This document shows positions 44,712 through 55,439 of a stretch of DNA of 64,000 bases, piece after piece. The notes beneath the pieces are model-generated. The model did not search any database. It saw only the letters and a program-made list of their open reading frames with translations, and was not told where the DNA came from. A program made the translations under genes and the position numbers. The stretch comes from Candidatus Pantoea floridensis. Lineage in GTDB: Bacteria > Pseudomonadota > Gammaproteobacteria > Enterobacterales > Enterobacteriaceae. The DNA lies in assembly GCF_900215435.1 (NCBI RefSeq), contig NZ_OCMY01000001.1, positions 930,001-994,000 on the forward strand, read 5' to 3'. How positions within the stretch are numbered: the first letter of the stretch is position 1; the number at the start of each line of letters is the position of its first letter.

Positions 44712-46217
44712 ATGACGGCGATCAACCGCCTGGAGATGCGTAATATCTCCATCGCTTTTGGCGGTTTTGCCGCGCTATCGCAGGTCGATTTTCTGACTGA
44801 AGGCGGTTCGGTACATGCCCTGACGGGCGCCAACGGCGCGGGGAAATCGACGCTCATGGCGGTGCTGGCTGGAGCGCACACCCATTACAGCGGGGAAATT
44901 TTGCTGGATGGCGTTCCCGTCGCCCTGCGCTCGCCGCGTGATGCCAAAAAGCTTGGCATTCATCTGGTTCAGCAGGAAGTCGACGTGGCGCTGGTGCCGC
45001 AACTCAGCGTCGCGGAGAACATTCTGCTCGACCGCTTAGCGGAGCCGGGCCATGGCTACAACTGGCATGAAACGCGCCATCAGGCGCGCGCGCTGCTGGC
45101 ACAGCTGGAAGTCAACCTGGATGTGAACCGTTTGGTTGAGCGCTGTTCGCTGGCGGAGAAGCAGCAAATCTTGCTGGCACGTGCGCTATCTCACCACTGC
45201 CGCTTCCTGATTCTTGATGAACCCACCGCCCCGCTCGATCAGCATGAAAGCGAGCGCCTGTTTGCCGTCGTGCGCCGCTTACAGTCGAGCGGCATTGGCG
45301 TGGTATTCATCTCGCACCGCATTCATGAACTTAAAGCGATTTGCGATCGGCTGACGGTGCTGCGCGATGGACGCCTGATCGAAAGTAGTCCGATGGCGGC
45401 GCTAAGCGGCGAGCAAATCGTTGAGAAGATGCTGGGACATCAGCTCGACGATGTCTTTCCACCGCGCCGCATACATCAGGCGCAGCCGCTGCTCCTGTCG
45501 GTTGAAGGCTTACATGACGATCGTCTGCTGCAAGATATTTCGTTGCGTCTGCATAAAGGCGAAATCCTTGGCATTGCAGGTTTAGCCGGTGCCGGGAAGA
45601 CCGAACTGTGCAAAGCGTTGTTTGGTGCCAGCAAAAGCCGGGTTGAGAAAGGCGAGTTACATGGCAAGCCGTGGCGACCGCGTTCGCCGCATGATTCGGT
45701 GGAAAACCGCATGGCGCTGGTGCCGGAAGAGCGTCGTAAAGAGGGTATTTTCATTGATGAGCCGGTGAGCATGAATTTGAGTATCAGCGCCGATAACAGC
45801 TTTTCACGCTGGAGCCTGTTTGGTCATCGTCAGGCATGGCGCTGGGCTGAAGAGGTGATTCAGCGCCTGAATGTACGCACCACCGGGCCGGCGCAGATCC
45901 TGCGACGTCTGTCGGGTGGCAATCAACAAAAGGTGGCGATTGGCAAATGGCTGCGTAATAACGCCGATGTTCTGATTTTTGACGAGCCCACCAAAGGCGT
46001 GGATATCAAAGCTAAAACCGAACTGTTCAGCCTGATTGACGGCTTAGCGCGCGAAGGTAAAGGCATCATTTATGCCTCGGGTGAGTTTGCTGAACTGGTC
46101 GGCCTATGCGACCGCATTTGTGTGCTCTGGGATGGGCGCATCGTGGCAGAAATGGACGCCGATGTAGCGACAGAAGAGATGCTTCTGCTTTATTCCACCG
46201 GAGGAACACCTGCGTGA
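44712..46217 (+). CDS. CUT2-family sugar ABC importer, ATP-binding protein (RbsA type)
   Basis: A 501-residue tandem ATPase. The first half has Walker A GANGAGKST and Walker B FLILDEPTAPLD. The second half has a degenerate P-loop GLAGAGKTELCKALFGA, signature LSGGNQQKV and Walker B VLIFDEPTKGVD. This tandem layout is that of RbsA/AraG/MglA importers for pentoses and related compounds. Its stop overlaps the permease GTG start by four bases. A MetJ-like site upstream hints at a methionine-linked substrate. Confidence 0.92.
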   Translation: MTAINRLEMRNISIAFGGFAALSQVDFLTEGGSVHALTGANGAGKSTLMAVLAGAHTHYSGEILLDGVPVALRSPRDAKKLGIHLVQQEVDVALVPQLSVAENILLDRLAEPGHGYNWHETRHQARALLAQLEVNLDVNRLVERCSLAEKQQILLARALSHHCRFLILDEPTAPLDQHESERLFAVVRRLQSSGIGVVFISHRIHELKAICDRLTVLRDGRLIESSPMAALSGEQIVEKMLGHQLDDVFPPRRIHQAQPLLLSVEGLHDDRLLQDISLRLHKGEILGIAGLAGAGKTELCKALFGASKSRVEKGELHGKPWRPRSPHDSVENRMALVPEERRKEGIFIDEPVSMNLSISADNSFSRWSLFGHRQAWRWAEEVIQRLNVRTTGPAQILRRLSGGNQQKVAIGKWLRNNADVLIFDEPTKGVDIKAKTELFSLIDGLAREGKGIIYASGEFAELVGLCDRICVLWDGRIVAEMDADVATEEMLLLYSTGGTPA

Positions 46218-47212
46218 GCAGCAAAGAATTATCCCTAAACCCGCGGCCTTCTCTGCGCCATCAACTCTTCGAGTTCCTTTATAAATGGGGCATGTTGCTG
46301 ACGGTTGTCATCCTGATTGCGGCATTTGGACTCGCCTCAGATAGCTTTCTGGAACCGACCAACATCATCAACATCCTGCGATCGATTGCCATCGTTACGG
46401 TGATCGCGATTGGCGTATCCCTTTCGCTGACGGTTGGCGGCTTTGACCTGTCGGTGGGCTCTACGGCGTCACTAGCCAATGCACTGGTGATATCGCTATT
46501 CGTGTGGCACGGCTTTGGCACTACCGAAGCTATCATCATTACGCTGCTGCTGTGCACGCTGGTCGGGCTGTTCAACAGCTTCCTGATCGTGATTCTGCGG
46601 ATTCCCGACATGCTCGCCACCCTGGCCACGCTGTTTGTGATTCAGGGCGTCGCAATGACCTACAGCTTTGGCGGCTCGATCACTGAAAACATGGTGCTGC
46701 CCAGCGGCGATATGGCCGAGGGCACCATTCCTGCCGCCTTTGGTCTGCTCGGCCAGGTGCCAACTATCGTGATTATCATGCTGGTGGTAACGATTGTGGC
46801 GCAGCTGGCGCTGTCGCTAACGAAGCATGGTCGTCGCATGTATGCGCTGGGTGGCAACCCGGAAGCGGCGCGCCTGTCGGGCATTCGCACTACACGCTAT
46901 CGCGTGCTGGCCTATGTGCTGGCATCGCTGCTGGCGGGATTGGGCGGCATTTTACTGGCTTCGCGTATTGGCTCCTCGCAGGTGAATGCTGGCGGTGGCT
47001 ATTTAATGGATGCCGTGGCCGCAGCGTGGATTGGCTTCTCGCTGGCCGGTTCCGGCAAACCTAATGCGCTCGGGACCTTAGTGGGCGCCGTGATCCTCGG
47101 AGTGTTGCAAAACGGGCTGGTGATGCTGTCAGTACCCTATTACGCCATGGACATTATCAAAGGCCTGGTGCTGGCGCTGGCGCTGGCCATCACTTACATC
47201 CAGCGCCGCTAA
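46214..47212 (+). CDS. CUT2-family ABC importer permease (RbsC type)
   Basis: A 332-residue inner-membrane protein with about ten hydrophobic helices. The motifs GGFDLSVGSTASLANALV, RIPDMLATLATLFVIQG and NPEAARLSGIRTTRYRVLAY are hallmarks of RbsC-type permeases. The start is GTG at 46214 within GTGA, overlapping the ATPase stop, which implies translational coupling. The frame is open further upstream but would run inside the ATPase gene. Confidence 0.92.
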   Translation: MSSKELSLNPRPSLRHQLFEFLYKWGMLLTVVILIAAFGLASDSFLEPTNIINILRSIAIVTVIAIGVSLSLTVGGFDLSVGSTASLANALVISLFVWHGFGTTEAIIITLLLCTLVGLFNSFLIVILRIPDMLATLATLFVIQGVAMTYSFGGSITENMVLPSGDMAEGTIPAAFGLLGQVPTIVIIMLVVTIVAQLALSLTKHGRRMYALGGNPEAARLSGIRTTRYRVLAYVLASLLAGLGGILLASRIGSSQVNAGGGYLMDAVAAAWIGFSLAGSGKPNALGTLVGAVILGVLQNGLVMLSVPYYAMDIIKGLVLALALAITYIQRR

Positions 47213-47239
47213 GGCGCGTTAAACCAGAAAGAGATCATA

Positions 47240-48310
47240 ATGAAAAAAATCACCCTTTCGCTGCTGGCCGTTAGCCTGCTCAATACCAGCATCGCCTTCG
47301 CCGACACCGTCACACCGGTGCCTGCGGCGATCGCCAACCACGAAGGTCCGGTGCGCATTGCGATTATCCGTAACCTCGGTTCAGACGATAACACCACGCA
47401 GTTTGTTGCCGGGGCAATCCAGCAGGGACGCAAGCTGGGCTTTAAAGTCAGTACTTTCCTAAGCAACGGTGACGATGCGCGTTTCCAGGATTTCGTTAAT
47501 CAGGCGATTAGCCAGAAATATGACGGCATTATTCTGTCGCACGGTAAAGATCCTTACTCTACCGCGCTGGTGCAACGTATCACTGCGGCCGGCATTAAGC
47601 TTTCCGTGTTTGATACGCCGGTTAATACCCCGGTGGAGGGCGTAACCGTAACGGCACAAAACGACGCCTCGCTGGCGCAAGAATCACTCGGCAGCTTGAT
47701 CAAAGACTTCAACGGCAAGGCGAACATCGTCAAGCTATGGGTGGCGGGTTTCCCAGCGATGGATCGCCGGCAGGTGGTGTATGAGAAGCTGTTAAAAGCG
47801 AATCCTGGCATTCATCAACTGGAATCGATTGGTGCGGTTTCCTCTGATGTGCAAGGCGATACCGCCAACAAGATTGGCGCCATTTTGGCCAAATACCCGA
47901 AAGGTAAGATCGATGCCATTTGGGGATCGTGGGATGCCTTCAGCCAGGGCGCTTACAAAGCGTTGCAGGAGAACGGCCGTACCGAGATCAAACTCTATAG
48001 CATCGACGTATCCAATCAGGATCTGCAGCTGATGCATGAGAAGAACAGCCCGTGGGTGCAAACGGTAGCGGTGGATCCAAAAACCATTGGCGCGGTCAAT
48101 ATGCGCCTGGTGGCGAATAAGATTGGCGGCGAAGCAACGCCCGCAACCTATGAGTTCAAAGCGGCGTCGATTTCGCAGCAGCAGCTGAACAGCCAGCAGG
48201 GTGCAGTTAACATGGCTTCACTGAATAACATCATCCCAGGTTGGGGCGAGAACAGTGATTTCGTCGCGCCCTGGTTTGCCACGCTGGAAGCGAAGTACGC
48301 TAAGAAGTAA
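47240..48310 (+). CDS. CUT2-family periplasmic sugar-binding protein
   Basis: A 356-residue binding protein. The signal peptide is about 1-21 (LLAVSLLNTSIAFA, then D). The type I periplasmic fold shows VRIAIIRNLGSDDNTTQFVA, KYDGIILSHGKD and the late IDAIWGSWDAFSQGAY, as in RbsB/YphF-like proteins. It completes the importer 27 bases after the permease. The pentose or pentose-like ligand is unknown; no kinase or isomerase for a sugar is next to it. Confidence 0.9.
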   Translation: MKKITLSLLAVSLLNTSIAFADTVTPVPAAIANHEGPVRIAIIRNLGSDDNTTQFVAGAIQQGRKLGFKVSTFLSNGDDARFQDFVNQAISQKYDGIILSHGKDPYSTALVQRITAAGIKLSVFDTPVNTPVEGVTVTAQNDASLAQESLGSLIKDFNGKANIVKLWVAGFPAMDRRQVVYEKLLKANPGIHQLESIGAVSSDVQGDTANKIGAILAKYPKGKIDAIWGSWDAFSQGAYKALQENGRTEIKLYSIDVSNQDLQLMHEKNSPWVQTVAVDPKTIGAVNMRLVANKIGGEATPATYEFKAASISQQQLNSQQGAVNMASLNNIIPGWGENSDFVAPWFATLEAKYAKK

Positions 48311-48317
48311 TACTTTG

Positions 48318-48343
48318 ACAGGGCGTGCACCAGCGCGCCCTGT
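48318..48343 (+). terminator. Hairpin between the CUT2 operon and dinB
   Basis: ACAGGGCG and CGCCCTGT form an 8-base stem around TGCACCAGCG. It touches the dinB stop and lies between convergent genes; the T tract is poor. Confidence 0.45.
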
Positions 48344-49395
48344 TATAACCCCAGCACCAGCTGCCGCTCCAGCTGCGGATCCACCATGGTGACATGCAAT
48401 CCCACCAGCCTGACACCGCGCCCTGCCCGACGATCATTCCAGGCCTGACGCGCGACGGCGATCATGTCCTCTTTATTCAGCACCGGCCAGACATGTTCCT
48501 GCGTGGTCTGTTGGAAATCGTTAAACTTCAGCTTAACGCCCTGGCGGGCAATCTGCTTATCCGGCTTGATGGCGGTTAAGCGACGCTCCAGCTCAGCGTA
48601 GAGAAAATCAATAATTTCCAGGCACTGCTCCCAGTGATGAATATCTTCCATTAACGTGCGCTCAACGCCGAGGGATTTACGCTCACGCTCCACCACGACA
48701 TTTCGCTCGTCAATGCCGTTGCTGCGTTCCCACAATATGCGGCCAAACTTGCCAAAGCGCTTTAGCAGCAGGGCAAGATCGGCCTGCTGCACATCGGCGC
48801 AGGTGCGTAAGCCCATCTCTTCCAGCTTTTTGGTGGCGACTTTGCCAACGCCGGGGATCTTACTCAGCGGCAGCGTCAGTAAAAAATCAGACATGGCGTC
48901 AGGCGTTATCACATATTGCCCATTGGGCTTGTTGAGATCGGAGGCGATTTTGGCAAGAAACTTGATGGGCGCAATACCGGCAGAAGCGGTCAATCCGGTT
49001 TCGCGCAGAATATCCGCACGAATGGCCTGCGCCATCAGCGTTGCCGAGCCCTGGCAATGCAGGCTGTTGGTAACATCAAGGTAGGCTTCATCCAGCGAGA
49101 GCGGTTCAATCAGCGAGGTATAGCGCGAGAAGATGTCGCGAATCTGGTGCGAAGCTTCTTTATACGCATCAAAGCGACCGGGCAATAAACGCAGATGAGG
49201 GCAAAGTTTTAGCGCCATGCCGGTGGGCATCGCGCTGCGCACGCCATACTTACGGGCCGGATAGTTGGCGGTACTGATCACGCCACGTCGCTCACGGCTG
49301 CCACCAATTGCAATGGGGATATCACGCAATGAGGGATCATCGCGCATCTCCACCGCCGCATAAAAGCAGTCCATATCGACATGAATGATTTTCAC
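48343..49395 (-). CDS. dinB: DNA polymerase IV
   Basis: A 350-residue Y-family translesion polymerase, error-prone and SOS-induced. Catalytic acids are D7 ([10 protein letters not shown]), D102 and E103 (SLDEAYLD). The little-finger domain and C-terminal clamp-binding QLVLGL (the last residues) are present. Length is one residue less than E. coli DinB, which starts MRKIIHVD. A LexA-type box is 44 bases upstream, consistent with SOS control. Confidence 0.97.
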   Translation of the reverse strand: MKIIHVDMDCFYAAVEMRDDPSLRDIPIAIGGSRERRGVISTANYPARKYGVRSAMPTGMALKLCPHLRLLPGRFDAYKEASHQIRDIFSRYTSLIEPLSLDEAYLDVTNSLHCQGSATLMAQAIRADILRETGLTASAGIAPIKFLAKIASDLNKPNGQYVITPDAMSDFLLTLPLSKIPGVGKVATKKLEEMGLRTCADVQQADLALLLKRFGKFGRILWERSNGIDERNVVVERERKSLGVERTLMEDIHHWEQCLEIIDFLYAELERRLTAIKPDKQIARQGVKLKFNDFQQTTQEHVWPVLNKEDMIAVARQAWNDRRAGRGVRLVGLHVTMVDPQLERQLVLGL

Positions 49396-49438
49396 GTGTG
49401 TAACTAACCCAGATTAAAAATAAGACCTCATTATAATA

Positions 49439-49454
49439 CTGGATATTTGTACAG
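49439..49454. promoter_or_regulatory. LexA box of dinB
   Basis: CTGGATATTTGTACAG has the CTG-N10-CAG frame of LexA operators with an AT-rich centre. It is upstream of dinB on the reverse strand. Confidence 0.8.
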
Positions 49455-49493
49455 ATGCAAAAGTGTTCACAGAGCGCGCATGTGGGATTAATT

Positions 49494-50285
49494 TCAGGGA
49501 TTAATCACCATTCCTTTATCGCTGATGGTGATATTTAAACGTTTGTTAGAGGGATGTTGTGCGATAGCAAGCTCACCAAACAGCTCGACTTCATAGCCCA
49601 ATTCCCCGCGCACAAAGTCCAGCAAGCGGTTACGTTTTGGAACGAATGCTTTGAGCTGCTCTCGCCAGACTTCGAACAAAATGGGCGGATAAGCAGACGT
49701 TTCAAGCCAGTGCCGAGCGCCCCTGAGTACTTCAAGCTCCAAACCTTCAACATCCACTTTAATGAGGTGCGCGCCAGGCAATTCCAGACTATCCAGCGTT
49801 GCAATACGCACAGATTCACTCTCGGTTAATTTGGTACTTAATACCTGCCTTTGGGCACGAATTTCAGCATCCAGAGAAAGCGCACCAACATTAATCTCGG
49901 TTTGCATATCCAGCACCGGAACATCAATTTCACCATTGATATCACCTATTGCCATCTGCCTTGCATGACAATGAAACAGCTGATTGATAAACAGATTGGC
50001 GCACAGCTGATAAAACACCTGCCGCTGAGGTTCGAAGGCATATAACGTGCCGCCCTGCTCACGAATATGGTCACCCATCGGCACCGACCAGGCCCCCAAA
50101 TTGGCCCCGACATCGATCAACACCGGGCGATCTATCCCTTTGATGAGTAATTTTGAGAGAGAGACCATTGCCGGTTCCCATGGGGTGCCATTCCTGAGAT
50201 GCCGATTAATCAGGTCAGGACCGGGCGATAACATATAATGAAGATCCTCAACCTGATAAACCGAAGGGGCCACCGAGAGATTCAT
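49494..50285 (-). CDS. FkbM-family methyltransferase
   Basis: A 263-residue SAM-dependent methyltransferase. The SAM motif I is VLIDVGANLGAWS (about 54-66), followed by LYAFEPQRQVFYQL, and IKVDVEGLELEVLRGA carries the FkbM signature. Such enzymes O-methylate sugars or polyketides and are often linked to surface polysaccharide modification. It stands alone between dinB and dpaA, an insertion relative to E. coli. The substrate is unknown. Confidence 0.88.
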   Translation of the reverse strand: MNLSVAPSVYQVEDLHYMLSPGPDLINRHLRNGTPWEPAMVSLSKLLIKGIDRPVLIDVGANLGAWSVPMGDHIREQGGTLYAFEPQRQVFYQLCANLFINQLFHCHARQMAIGDINGEIDVPVLDMQTEINVGALSLDAEIRAQRQVLSTKLTESESVRIATLDSLELPGAHLIKVDVEGLELEVLRGARHWLETSAYPPILFEVWREQLKAFVPKRNRLLDFVRGELGYEVELFGELAIAQHPSNKRLNITISDKGMVINP

Positions 50286-50597
50286 AGATTTTTTCCTGCT
50301 GAAAGGGTTTGGCGCAGTATAAGGAGGTGGCTGACCCCTTCCGACAAGACCGTTCTTGTTTGCTGCTCGGATTATAAATTTTAACCTTCGTACAAAATGC
50401 GCGAAATTTTTGTCGGACTAATTAAAGTTTACAAATTTATGGCCGCATTCCCTTTAGGAACGCGCCATTTTCTCGGACACTGGCTTGATTAAAAGCCAGA
50501 CAATGTTAATGTTGCGCAGCGATAGCGGATATTTCCGATAATGCAATACCCAGACGCGCAGCGTCATCGTCTCTCTTCACATCAAGGTATCTACAGA

Positions 50598-51341
50598 ATG
50601 GGCAGAATCGCATTATTGCTTGCGATGATTCTTATGCCGCTCCTTAGCTGGGCAATTAACCCCGAGCCTACGCAACCGCTGGCTCCGGTGAGCAAAGAGT
50701 TAAAGAAACAACTGATTGGAACCCCGGTTTTTATTCAGATTTTCAAGGAAGAGCGTACGCTGGAACTGTACGGCAAAATCGGTAATGAATATCGTCTGCT
50801 GGACAGCTATCGCATCTGTAATTTTTCTGGCGGTTTAGGACCTAAACGTCGTCAGGGCGATTTTAAAAGTCCGGAAGGCTTTTATAACGTTAAGCTTAAC
50901 CAGTTAAAACCCGATAGCCGTTTTTACCGCGCCATTAATACCGGTTTCCCTAACCAGTACGATCGCGCTAAAGGTTATGACGGTAAGTTTCTGATGATTC
51001 ACGGTGATTGCGTATCGATTGGCTGCTACGCGATGACCAATGCGTCAATGGATGAGATCTTCAACTATACCAACGCCGCGCTGCGTAATGGTCAGCAGGA
51101 GATTCAGGTCAACATCTATCCATTCCGCATGACGGAAAGCAACATGCAGCGCCATCGTTATTCAAGCGATATTAATTTCTGGCGTGAACTGCAGCCGGGC
51201 TATGCCTACTTTGTGAAGTACCGCGTGCCGCCAACGGTGAACGTGACGGCAACCGGCCAATATGCGGTGAACAACACGCCGGTGATATCGACACCGGATG
51301 CTGCCTCGAAATCATTCCTGGCGCTCACCCAGGCAAAATAA
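50598..51341 (+). CDS. dpaA: Peptidoglycan-Lpp amidase DpaA (YafK, YkuD fold)
   Basis: A 247-residue periplasmic protein. The signal peptide is about 1-19. The YkuD domain contains [17 protein letters not shown] with H135, C138, S140 and the catalytic C143. In E. coli this enzyme (YafK/DpaA/LdtF) removes Braun lipoprotein from peptidoglycan. ATG at 50598 gives [19 protein letters not shown], a proper signal; the upstream in-frame start at 50541 would add 19 polar residues. It converges with yafJ, overlapping it by 30 bases. Confidence 0.93.
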   Translation: MGRIALLLAMILMPLLSWAINPEPTQPLAPVSKELKKQLIGTPVFIQIFKEERTLELYGKIGNEYRLLDSYRICNFSGGLGPKRRQGDFKSPEGFYNVKLNQLKPDSRFYRAINTGFPNQYDRAKGYDGKFLMIHGDCVSIGCYAMTNASMDEIFNYTNAALRNGQQEIQVNIYPFRMTESNMQRHRYSSDINFWRELQPGYAYFVKYRVPPTVNVTATGQYAVNNTPVISTPDAASKSFLALTQAK

Positions 51342-52079
51342 CGCCCACTCGCCTGGCACTATCCGGTGCCAGGTTTCATTCCCCGTTAATGGCTGTGTGG
51401 CAATCACTGTCACCACATCTTGCGGCGTAGTCTGCTGCTGAAAATCAATTTCTACGTCCTGATCGAGCAGCGTCGCTTTGCCAAACGGCGCGCGGCGCGT
51501 GATCCAGTAAAGATTGGTTGAGCAGAAGGCCATTAGGTAACGCCCATCCGATAACAGCATGTTAAATACGCCCTTCTCACGCATTTCTGCAGCCAGCTCT
51601 GCAATATAGCGAAACACCGCAGGCCAGTTACCCGGCGTGCGCGGATAGCGCTCGGTAAGTTTGTGCAGAATCCAGCAAAACGCCTTTTCACTGTCGGTTT
51701 CGCCAATAGGACGGAAGGGCCCGGTATCCAGCTGGCGATAGCCTTTCAGCTGCCCATTATGGGCGTAAGTCCAGTTACGGCCCCACAGCTCACGCGTAAA
51801 CGGATGGGTATTTTCCAGCGACACTTCACCGCGATTCGCCTGGCGGATATGCGCCACCACCGAATGCGATTTGATGGGATATTCCTGCACCAAACGGGCA
51901 ATTGGCGAGTTAAAGCTCGGCTGCGGATCTTTGAACGTGCGGCAACCTTTGCCTTCGTAAAAGGTGATGCCCCAGCCATCTTTGTGCGGCCCGGTTCCAC
52001 CGCCACGCTGCACCAGACCGGTAAAACTGAAACAGATGTCCGTAGGGACATTGGCGCTCATCCCGAGCAATTCGCACAT
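51312..52079 (-). CDS. yafJ: Class II glutamine amidotransferase YafJ
   Basis: A 255-residue Ntn-type amidotransferase domain protein. The nucleophile is Cys2 in [14 protein letters not shown] after Met removal, and [15 protein letters not shown], the [18 protein letters not shown] loop and the NGQL turn are class II glutaminase features. No synthase domain is attached, as in E. coli YafJ. The acceptor reaction is unknown. It lies between gmhA and dpaA, the E. coli order. Confidence 0.93.
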   Translation of the reverse strand: MCELLGMSANVPTDICFSFTGLVQRGGGTGPHKDGWGITFYEGKGCRTFKDPQPSFNSPIARLVQEYPIKSHSVVAHIRQANRGEVSLENTHPFTRELWGRNWTYAHNGQLKGYRQLDTGPFRPIGETDSEKAFCWILHKLTERYPRTPGNWPAVFRYIAELAAEMREKGVFNMLLSDGRYLMAFCSTNLYWITRRAPFGKATLLDQDVEIDFQQQTTPQDVVTVIATQPLTGNETWHRIVPGEWALFCLGERQE

Positions 52080-52099
52080 AGCAACCGCCTTAAATGAGT

Positions 52100-52121
52100 C
52101 CCTCTCGCAAGCGGCGAGAGG
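52100..52121 (-). terminator. Hairpin after gmhA
   Basis: CCCTCTCGC and GCGAGAGG pair around AAGCG between gmhA and yafJ. The T tract is weak, so termination may be partial and the two genes may be cotranscribed. Confidence 0.4.
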
Positions 52122-52130
52122 AACACGTCA

Positions 52131-52709
52131 TTACTTAACCATCTCTTTTTCGATTAACAGCATCAGGATATGAATCACTTTAATGTGGATCTCCTGAATG
52201 CGGTCGGCATAGCCAAAGTGCGGCACGCGAATTTCGATGTCCGCCGAGCCCGCCATCTTGCCGCCATCTTTGCCGGTCAGGGTGATCACTTTCATCCCTT
52301 TGGCGCGGGCAGCTTCAATTGCTTTAATAATGTTGGCGGAGTTACCCGAGGTAGAGAGCGCCAGCACCACATCCCCTTCACGGCCCACCGCTTCGATGTA
52401 GCGTGAGAACACATAGTCATAGCCGAAATCGTTGCTGACGCAGGAGAGATGGCTGACATCCGAAATGGCAATGGCTGGATAACCAGGACGATTTTCACGA
52501 TAGCGCCCAGTCAACTCTTCAGCAAAATGCATGGCATCGCAGTGTGAGCCGCCGTTACCGCAGGAGAGCACTTTGCCACCTGCTTTAAAGCTATCGGCAA
52601 GCAGAACCGCAGCGCGCTGAATCGCATGAATATTGGCTTCGTCACTCAGGAACGTAGTGAGCGTATCGGCTGCTTCATTGAGTTCTGAGCGAATAATGTC
52701 CTGATACAT
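52131..52709 (-). CDS. gmhA: Sedoheptulose-7-phosphate isomerase GmhA
   Basis: This 192-residue SIS-domain enzyme makes D-glycero-D-manno-heptose-7-phosphate, the first step of lipopolysaccharide core heptose synthesis. [26 protein letters not shown] and [15 protein letters not shown] are the phosphosugar loops. Length equals E. coli GmhA (LpcA). It is divergent from fadE, as in E. coli. Confidence 0.97.
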   Translation of the reverse strand: MYQDIIRSELNEAADTLTTFLSDEANIHAIQRAAVLLADSFKAGGKVLSCGNGGSHCDAMHFAEELTGRYRENRPGYPAIAISDVSHLSCVSNDFGYDYVFSRYIEAVGREGDVVLALSTSGNSANIIKAIEAARAKGMKVITLTGKDGGKMAGSADIEIRVPHFGYADRIQEIHIKVIHILMLLIEKEMVK

Positions 52710-52913
52710 AGGGATGTCCTTTAGAGGAAAGATTGACCCAGCAAGTTTAACGGAATGGGGCTAAGCCGCAAAGCGCCAGCACCGAGGAAAAGCGCGATGG
52801 CTGAAGGAAGTTTGGCAGTTGTTGCCGTACACGCAATGAATTTGTGAGTTGGGTTGTAATTGCGATGTAAACAGATTGATAAATTTTGCCCGCTATTCTA
52901 AACCTACACCCAT

Positions 52914-52930
52914 AACAGGTCAGACCTCTT
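52914..52930. promoter_or_regulatory. FadR operator upstream of fadE
   Basis: AACAGGTCAGACCTCTT follows the FadR dyad (TGGTCnGACCA class), centred on GGTCAGACC. It lies 23 bases before the fadE start, so FadR would repress fadE without long-chain acyl-CoA. Confidence 0.8.
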
Positions 52931-52952
52931 ACTACTTATGGAGTGGTTCATT

Positions 52953-55397
52953 ATGTTGGTTGCCTCAATTGTTGCGACGCTAATTTTACTTAGCGTCTTG
53001 TTTTACCACCAAATCTCCCTGCAGCTGAGCAGCGTCATATTGCTGCTATGGACCGGCGCACTCGCGGCCGCTGGCCTCTGGACCCCGTGGCTGCTGGTGC
53101 CGCTGGCGATTATCCTGCTGCCGTTTAACCTGCCTGCACTGCGCCGCAGCATGTTTTCAAAACCGGCGCTGCGCAGCTTCCAGAAAGTGATGCCACCGAT
53201 GTCACGCACCGAAAAAGAGGCGATTGACGCGGGCACCACCTGGTGGGAAGGCGATCTGTTCCGCGGAAAGCCGGATTGGCAGAAGCTGCACAACTATCCG
53301 CAACCGCGACTGACCGAAGAGGAACAGGCCTTTATTGATGGCCCGGTGGAAGAAGCATGCCGCATGGCGAACGACTTCGAAATCACCCATGAAATGGCCG
53401 ATCTACCGCCGGAGCTGTGGGCGTATCTGAAGCAGCATCGCTTCTTCGCCATGATCATTAAGAAAGAGTACGGCGGCCTGGAGTTCTCAGCTTATGCGCA
53501 GGCGCGCGTGCTGCAAAAACTGGCCGGCGTTTCCGGCATTCTGGCGATTACCGTCGGCGTACCAAACTCACTTGGCCCAGGCGAGTTACTGCAGCATTAC
53601 GGTACCGATGAGCAGAAGGATCACTATCTGCCGCGTCTGGCACGCGGTGACGAAATTCCCTGCTTTGCGTTGACCAGCCCGGAAGCCGGATCTGATGCCG
53701 GCGCTATTCCTGATACGGGCGTCGTGTGCATGGGTGAATGGCAAGGTCAGCAGGTGCTGGGCATGCGCCTTACCTGGAACAAACGTTATATTACGCTGGC
53801 ACCGATCGCGACCGTACTCGGCCTGGCGTTTAAGCTTTCCGATCCGGACCATCTGCTGGGCGAGACGGAACAGCTGGGGATTACTTGTGCACTGATCCCT
53901 ACGCACACGCCTGGTGTGGAGATTGGTCAGCGTCACTTCCCGCTTAATGTGCCGTTCCAGAACGGCCCAACTCGCGGTAAAGATATCTTCGTACCCATCG
54001 ATTTCATCATCGGTGGTCCGTCGATGGCCGGCCAGGGCTGGCGTATGCTGGTGGAGTGCTTGTCTGTAGGCCGTGGTATTACGCTGCCATCCAACTCTAC
54101 CGGCAGCGTGAAGAGTATGGCATTGGCAACCGGTGCCTATGCGCACATTCGCCGCCAGTTCAAACTTTCCATCGGTAAGATGGAAGGGATTGAAGAGCCG
54201 CTGGCACGCATCGCCGGCAACGCCTACGTGATGGACGCCGCTGCGACGCTTATCACCAGCGGCATCATGCTCGGTGAGAAACCGGCGGTGCTGTCAGCGA
54301 TTGTGAAGTATCACTGCACCCATCGCGGCCAGCGCGCCATCATCGATGCGATGGATATCGCCGGTGGTAAAGGCATCATGCTGGGCGAAAACAACTTCCT
54401 GGCCCGCGCTTACCAGGGCGCGCCGATCGCCATCACCGTGGAAGGCGCCAACATTTTGACGCGTAGCATGATTATCTTTGGTCAGGGCGCCATTCGCTGC
54501 CATCCATGGGTGCTGGAAGAGATGAACGCCGCGGCGAAAAACGATTTGATTACCTTTGACCGTGCGCTGTTCAGCCATATCGGCCACGTGGGCAGCAATA
54601 AAGTACGCAGCCTGTGGCTGGGTTTAACCGGCGGCCGTACCAGTGCCACGCCAACCCGCGACGTTACGCGCCGCTATTATCAGCATCTCAACCGTTTAAG
54701 TGCCAACCTCGCGCTGTTGTCGGATGTATCGATGGCGGTACTGGGTGGCAGCCTGAAGCGTCGCGAACGCATCTCGGCGCGCCTCGGCGATGTACTCAGC
54801 CAAATGTATCTGGCATCGGCCACGCTGAAACGCTATGACGATGAAGGCCGTAACGAGGCTGATTTACCGCTGGTGCATTGGGGGGTGCAGGATGCGTTGC
54901 ATCAGGCCGAGGTAGCGATGGATGATCTGCTGCGCAACTTCCCAAATCGCATGGTAGCCGGTGCGCTGCGTCTGGTGATTTTCGCTGGCGGTCATCACTG
55001 CCCTGCACCATCAGATAAGCTGGATCATAAACTGGCGAAACTGCTGCAACTGCCCTCCGCCACGCGCACCCGTTTAGGCCGCGGCCAGTATCTGGCACCC
55101 AGCGCGCACAATCCGGCCGGTCAGCTGGAGCAAGCGCTGCAGGATGTCATGGCAGCAGAAGTGATTCACGATCGCCTGTGCCAGCAGCAGAAAAAACATC
55201 TGCCGTTTACCCGGCTGGATGCGCTGGCGCAGCGTGCGCTGCAAGAGGGATGGATTGATGAGAGCGAAGCCCAGGTACTGGTGCGCGCTGAAGCAAGCCG
55301 CCTGAAAGCGATTAACGTGGATGATTTTGCTCCCGAGGCGCTGGCGGTCCCCAAGCCGCAAAGCAAGCCTAACCCACGAGCAAGTGAAGCCGCATAA
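52953..55397 (+). CDS. fadE: Acyl-CoA dehydrogenase FadE
   Basis: An 814-residue enzyme for the first oxidation step of fatty-acid beta-oxidation. It has two N-terminal membrane helices (about 5-50), a long FadE-specific N-terminal region ([20 protein letters not shown]) and the acyl-CoA dehydrogenase domains with [13 protein letters not shown] and the FAD contact region [22 protein letters not shown] at 52953 has GGAG nine bases upstream and gives exactly the E. coli length; ATG at 52938 adds five residues. A FadR-type operator precedes it and a strong terminator follows. Confidence 0.96.
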   Translation: MLVASIVATLILLSVLFYHQISLQLSSVILLLWTGALAAAGLWTPWLLVPLAIILLPFNLPALRRSMFSKPALRSFQKVMPPMSRTEKEAIDAGTTWWEGDLFRGKPDWQKLHNYPQPRLTEEEQAFIDGPVEEACRMANDFEITHEMADLPPELWAYLKQHRFFAMIIKKEYGGLEFSAYAQARVLQKLAGVSGILAITVGVPNSLGPGELLQHYGTDEQKDHYLPRLARGDEIPCFALTSPEAGSDAGAIPDTGVVCMGEWQGQQVLGMRLTWNKRYITLAPIATVLGLAFKLSDPDHLLGETEQLGITCALIPTHTPGVEIGQRHFPLNVPFQNGPTRGKDIFVPIDFIIGGPSMAGQGWRMLVECLSVGRGITLPSNSTGSVKSMALATGAYAHIRRQFKLSIGKMEGIEEPLARIAGNAYVMDAAATLITSGIMLGEKPAVLSAIVKYHCTHRGQRAIIDAMDIAGGKGIMLGENNFLARAYQGAPIAITVEGANILTRSMIIFGQGAIRCHPWVLEEMNAAAKNDLITFDRALFSHIGHVGSNKVRSLWLGLTGGRTSATPTRDVTRRYYQHLNRLSANLALLSDVSMAVLGGSLKRRERISARLGDVLSQMYLASATLKRYDDEGRNEADLPLVHWGVQDALHQAEVAMDDLLRNFPNRMVAGALRLVIFAGGHHCPAPSDKLDHKLAKLLQLPSATRTRLGRGQYLAPSAHNPAGQLEQALQDVMAAEVIHDRLCQQQKKHLPFTRLDALAQRALQEGWIDESEAQVLVRAEASRLKAINVDDFAPEALAVPKPQSKPNPRASEAA

Positions 55398-55402
55398 AAA
55401 CG

Positions 55403-55430
55403 AAAAGCCTCCTTCGGGAGGCTTTTTTTT
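55403..55430 (+). terminator. Rho-independent terminator of fadE
   Basis: AAGCCTCC, loop TTCG, GGAGGCTT is followed by a run of T. It lies between the convergent fadE and mtnK genes. Confidence 0.92.
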
Positions 55431-55439
55431 ATCAGAAAT

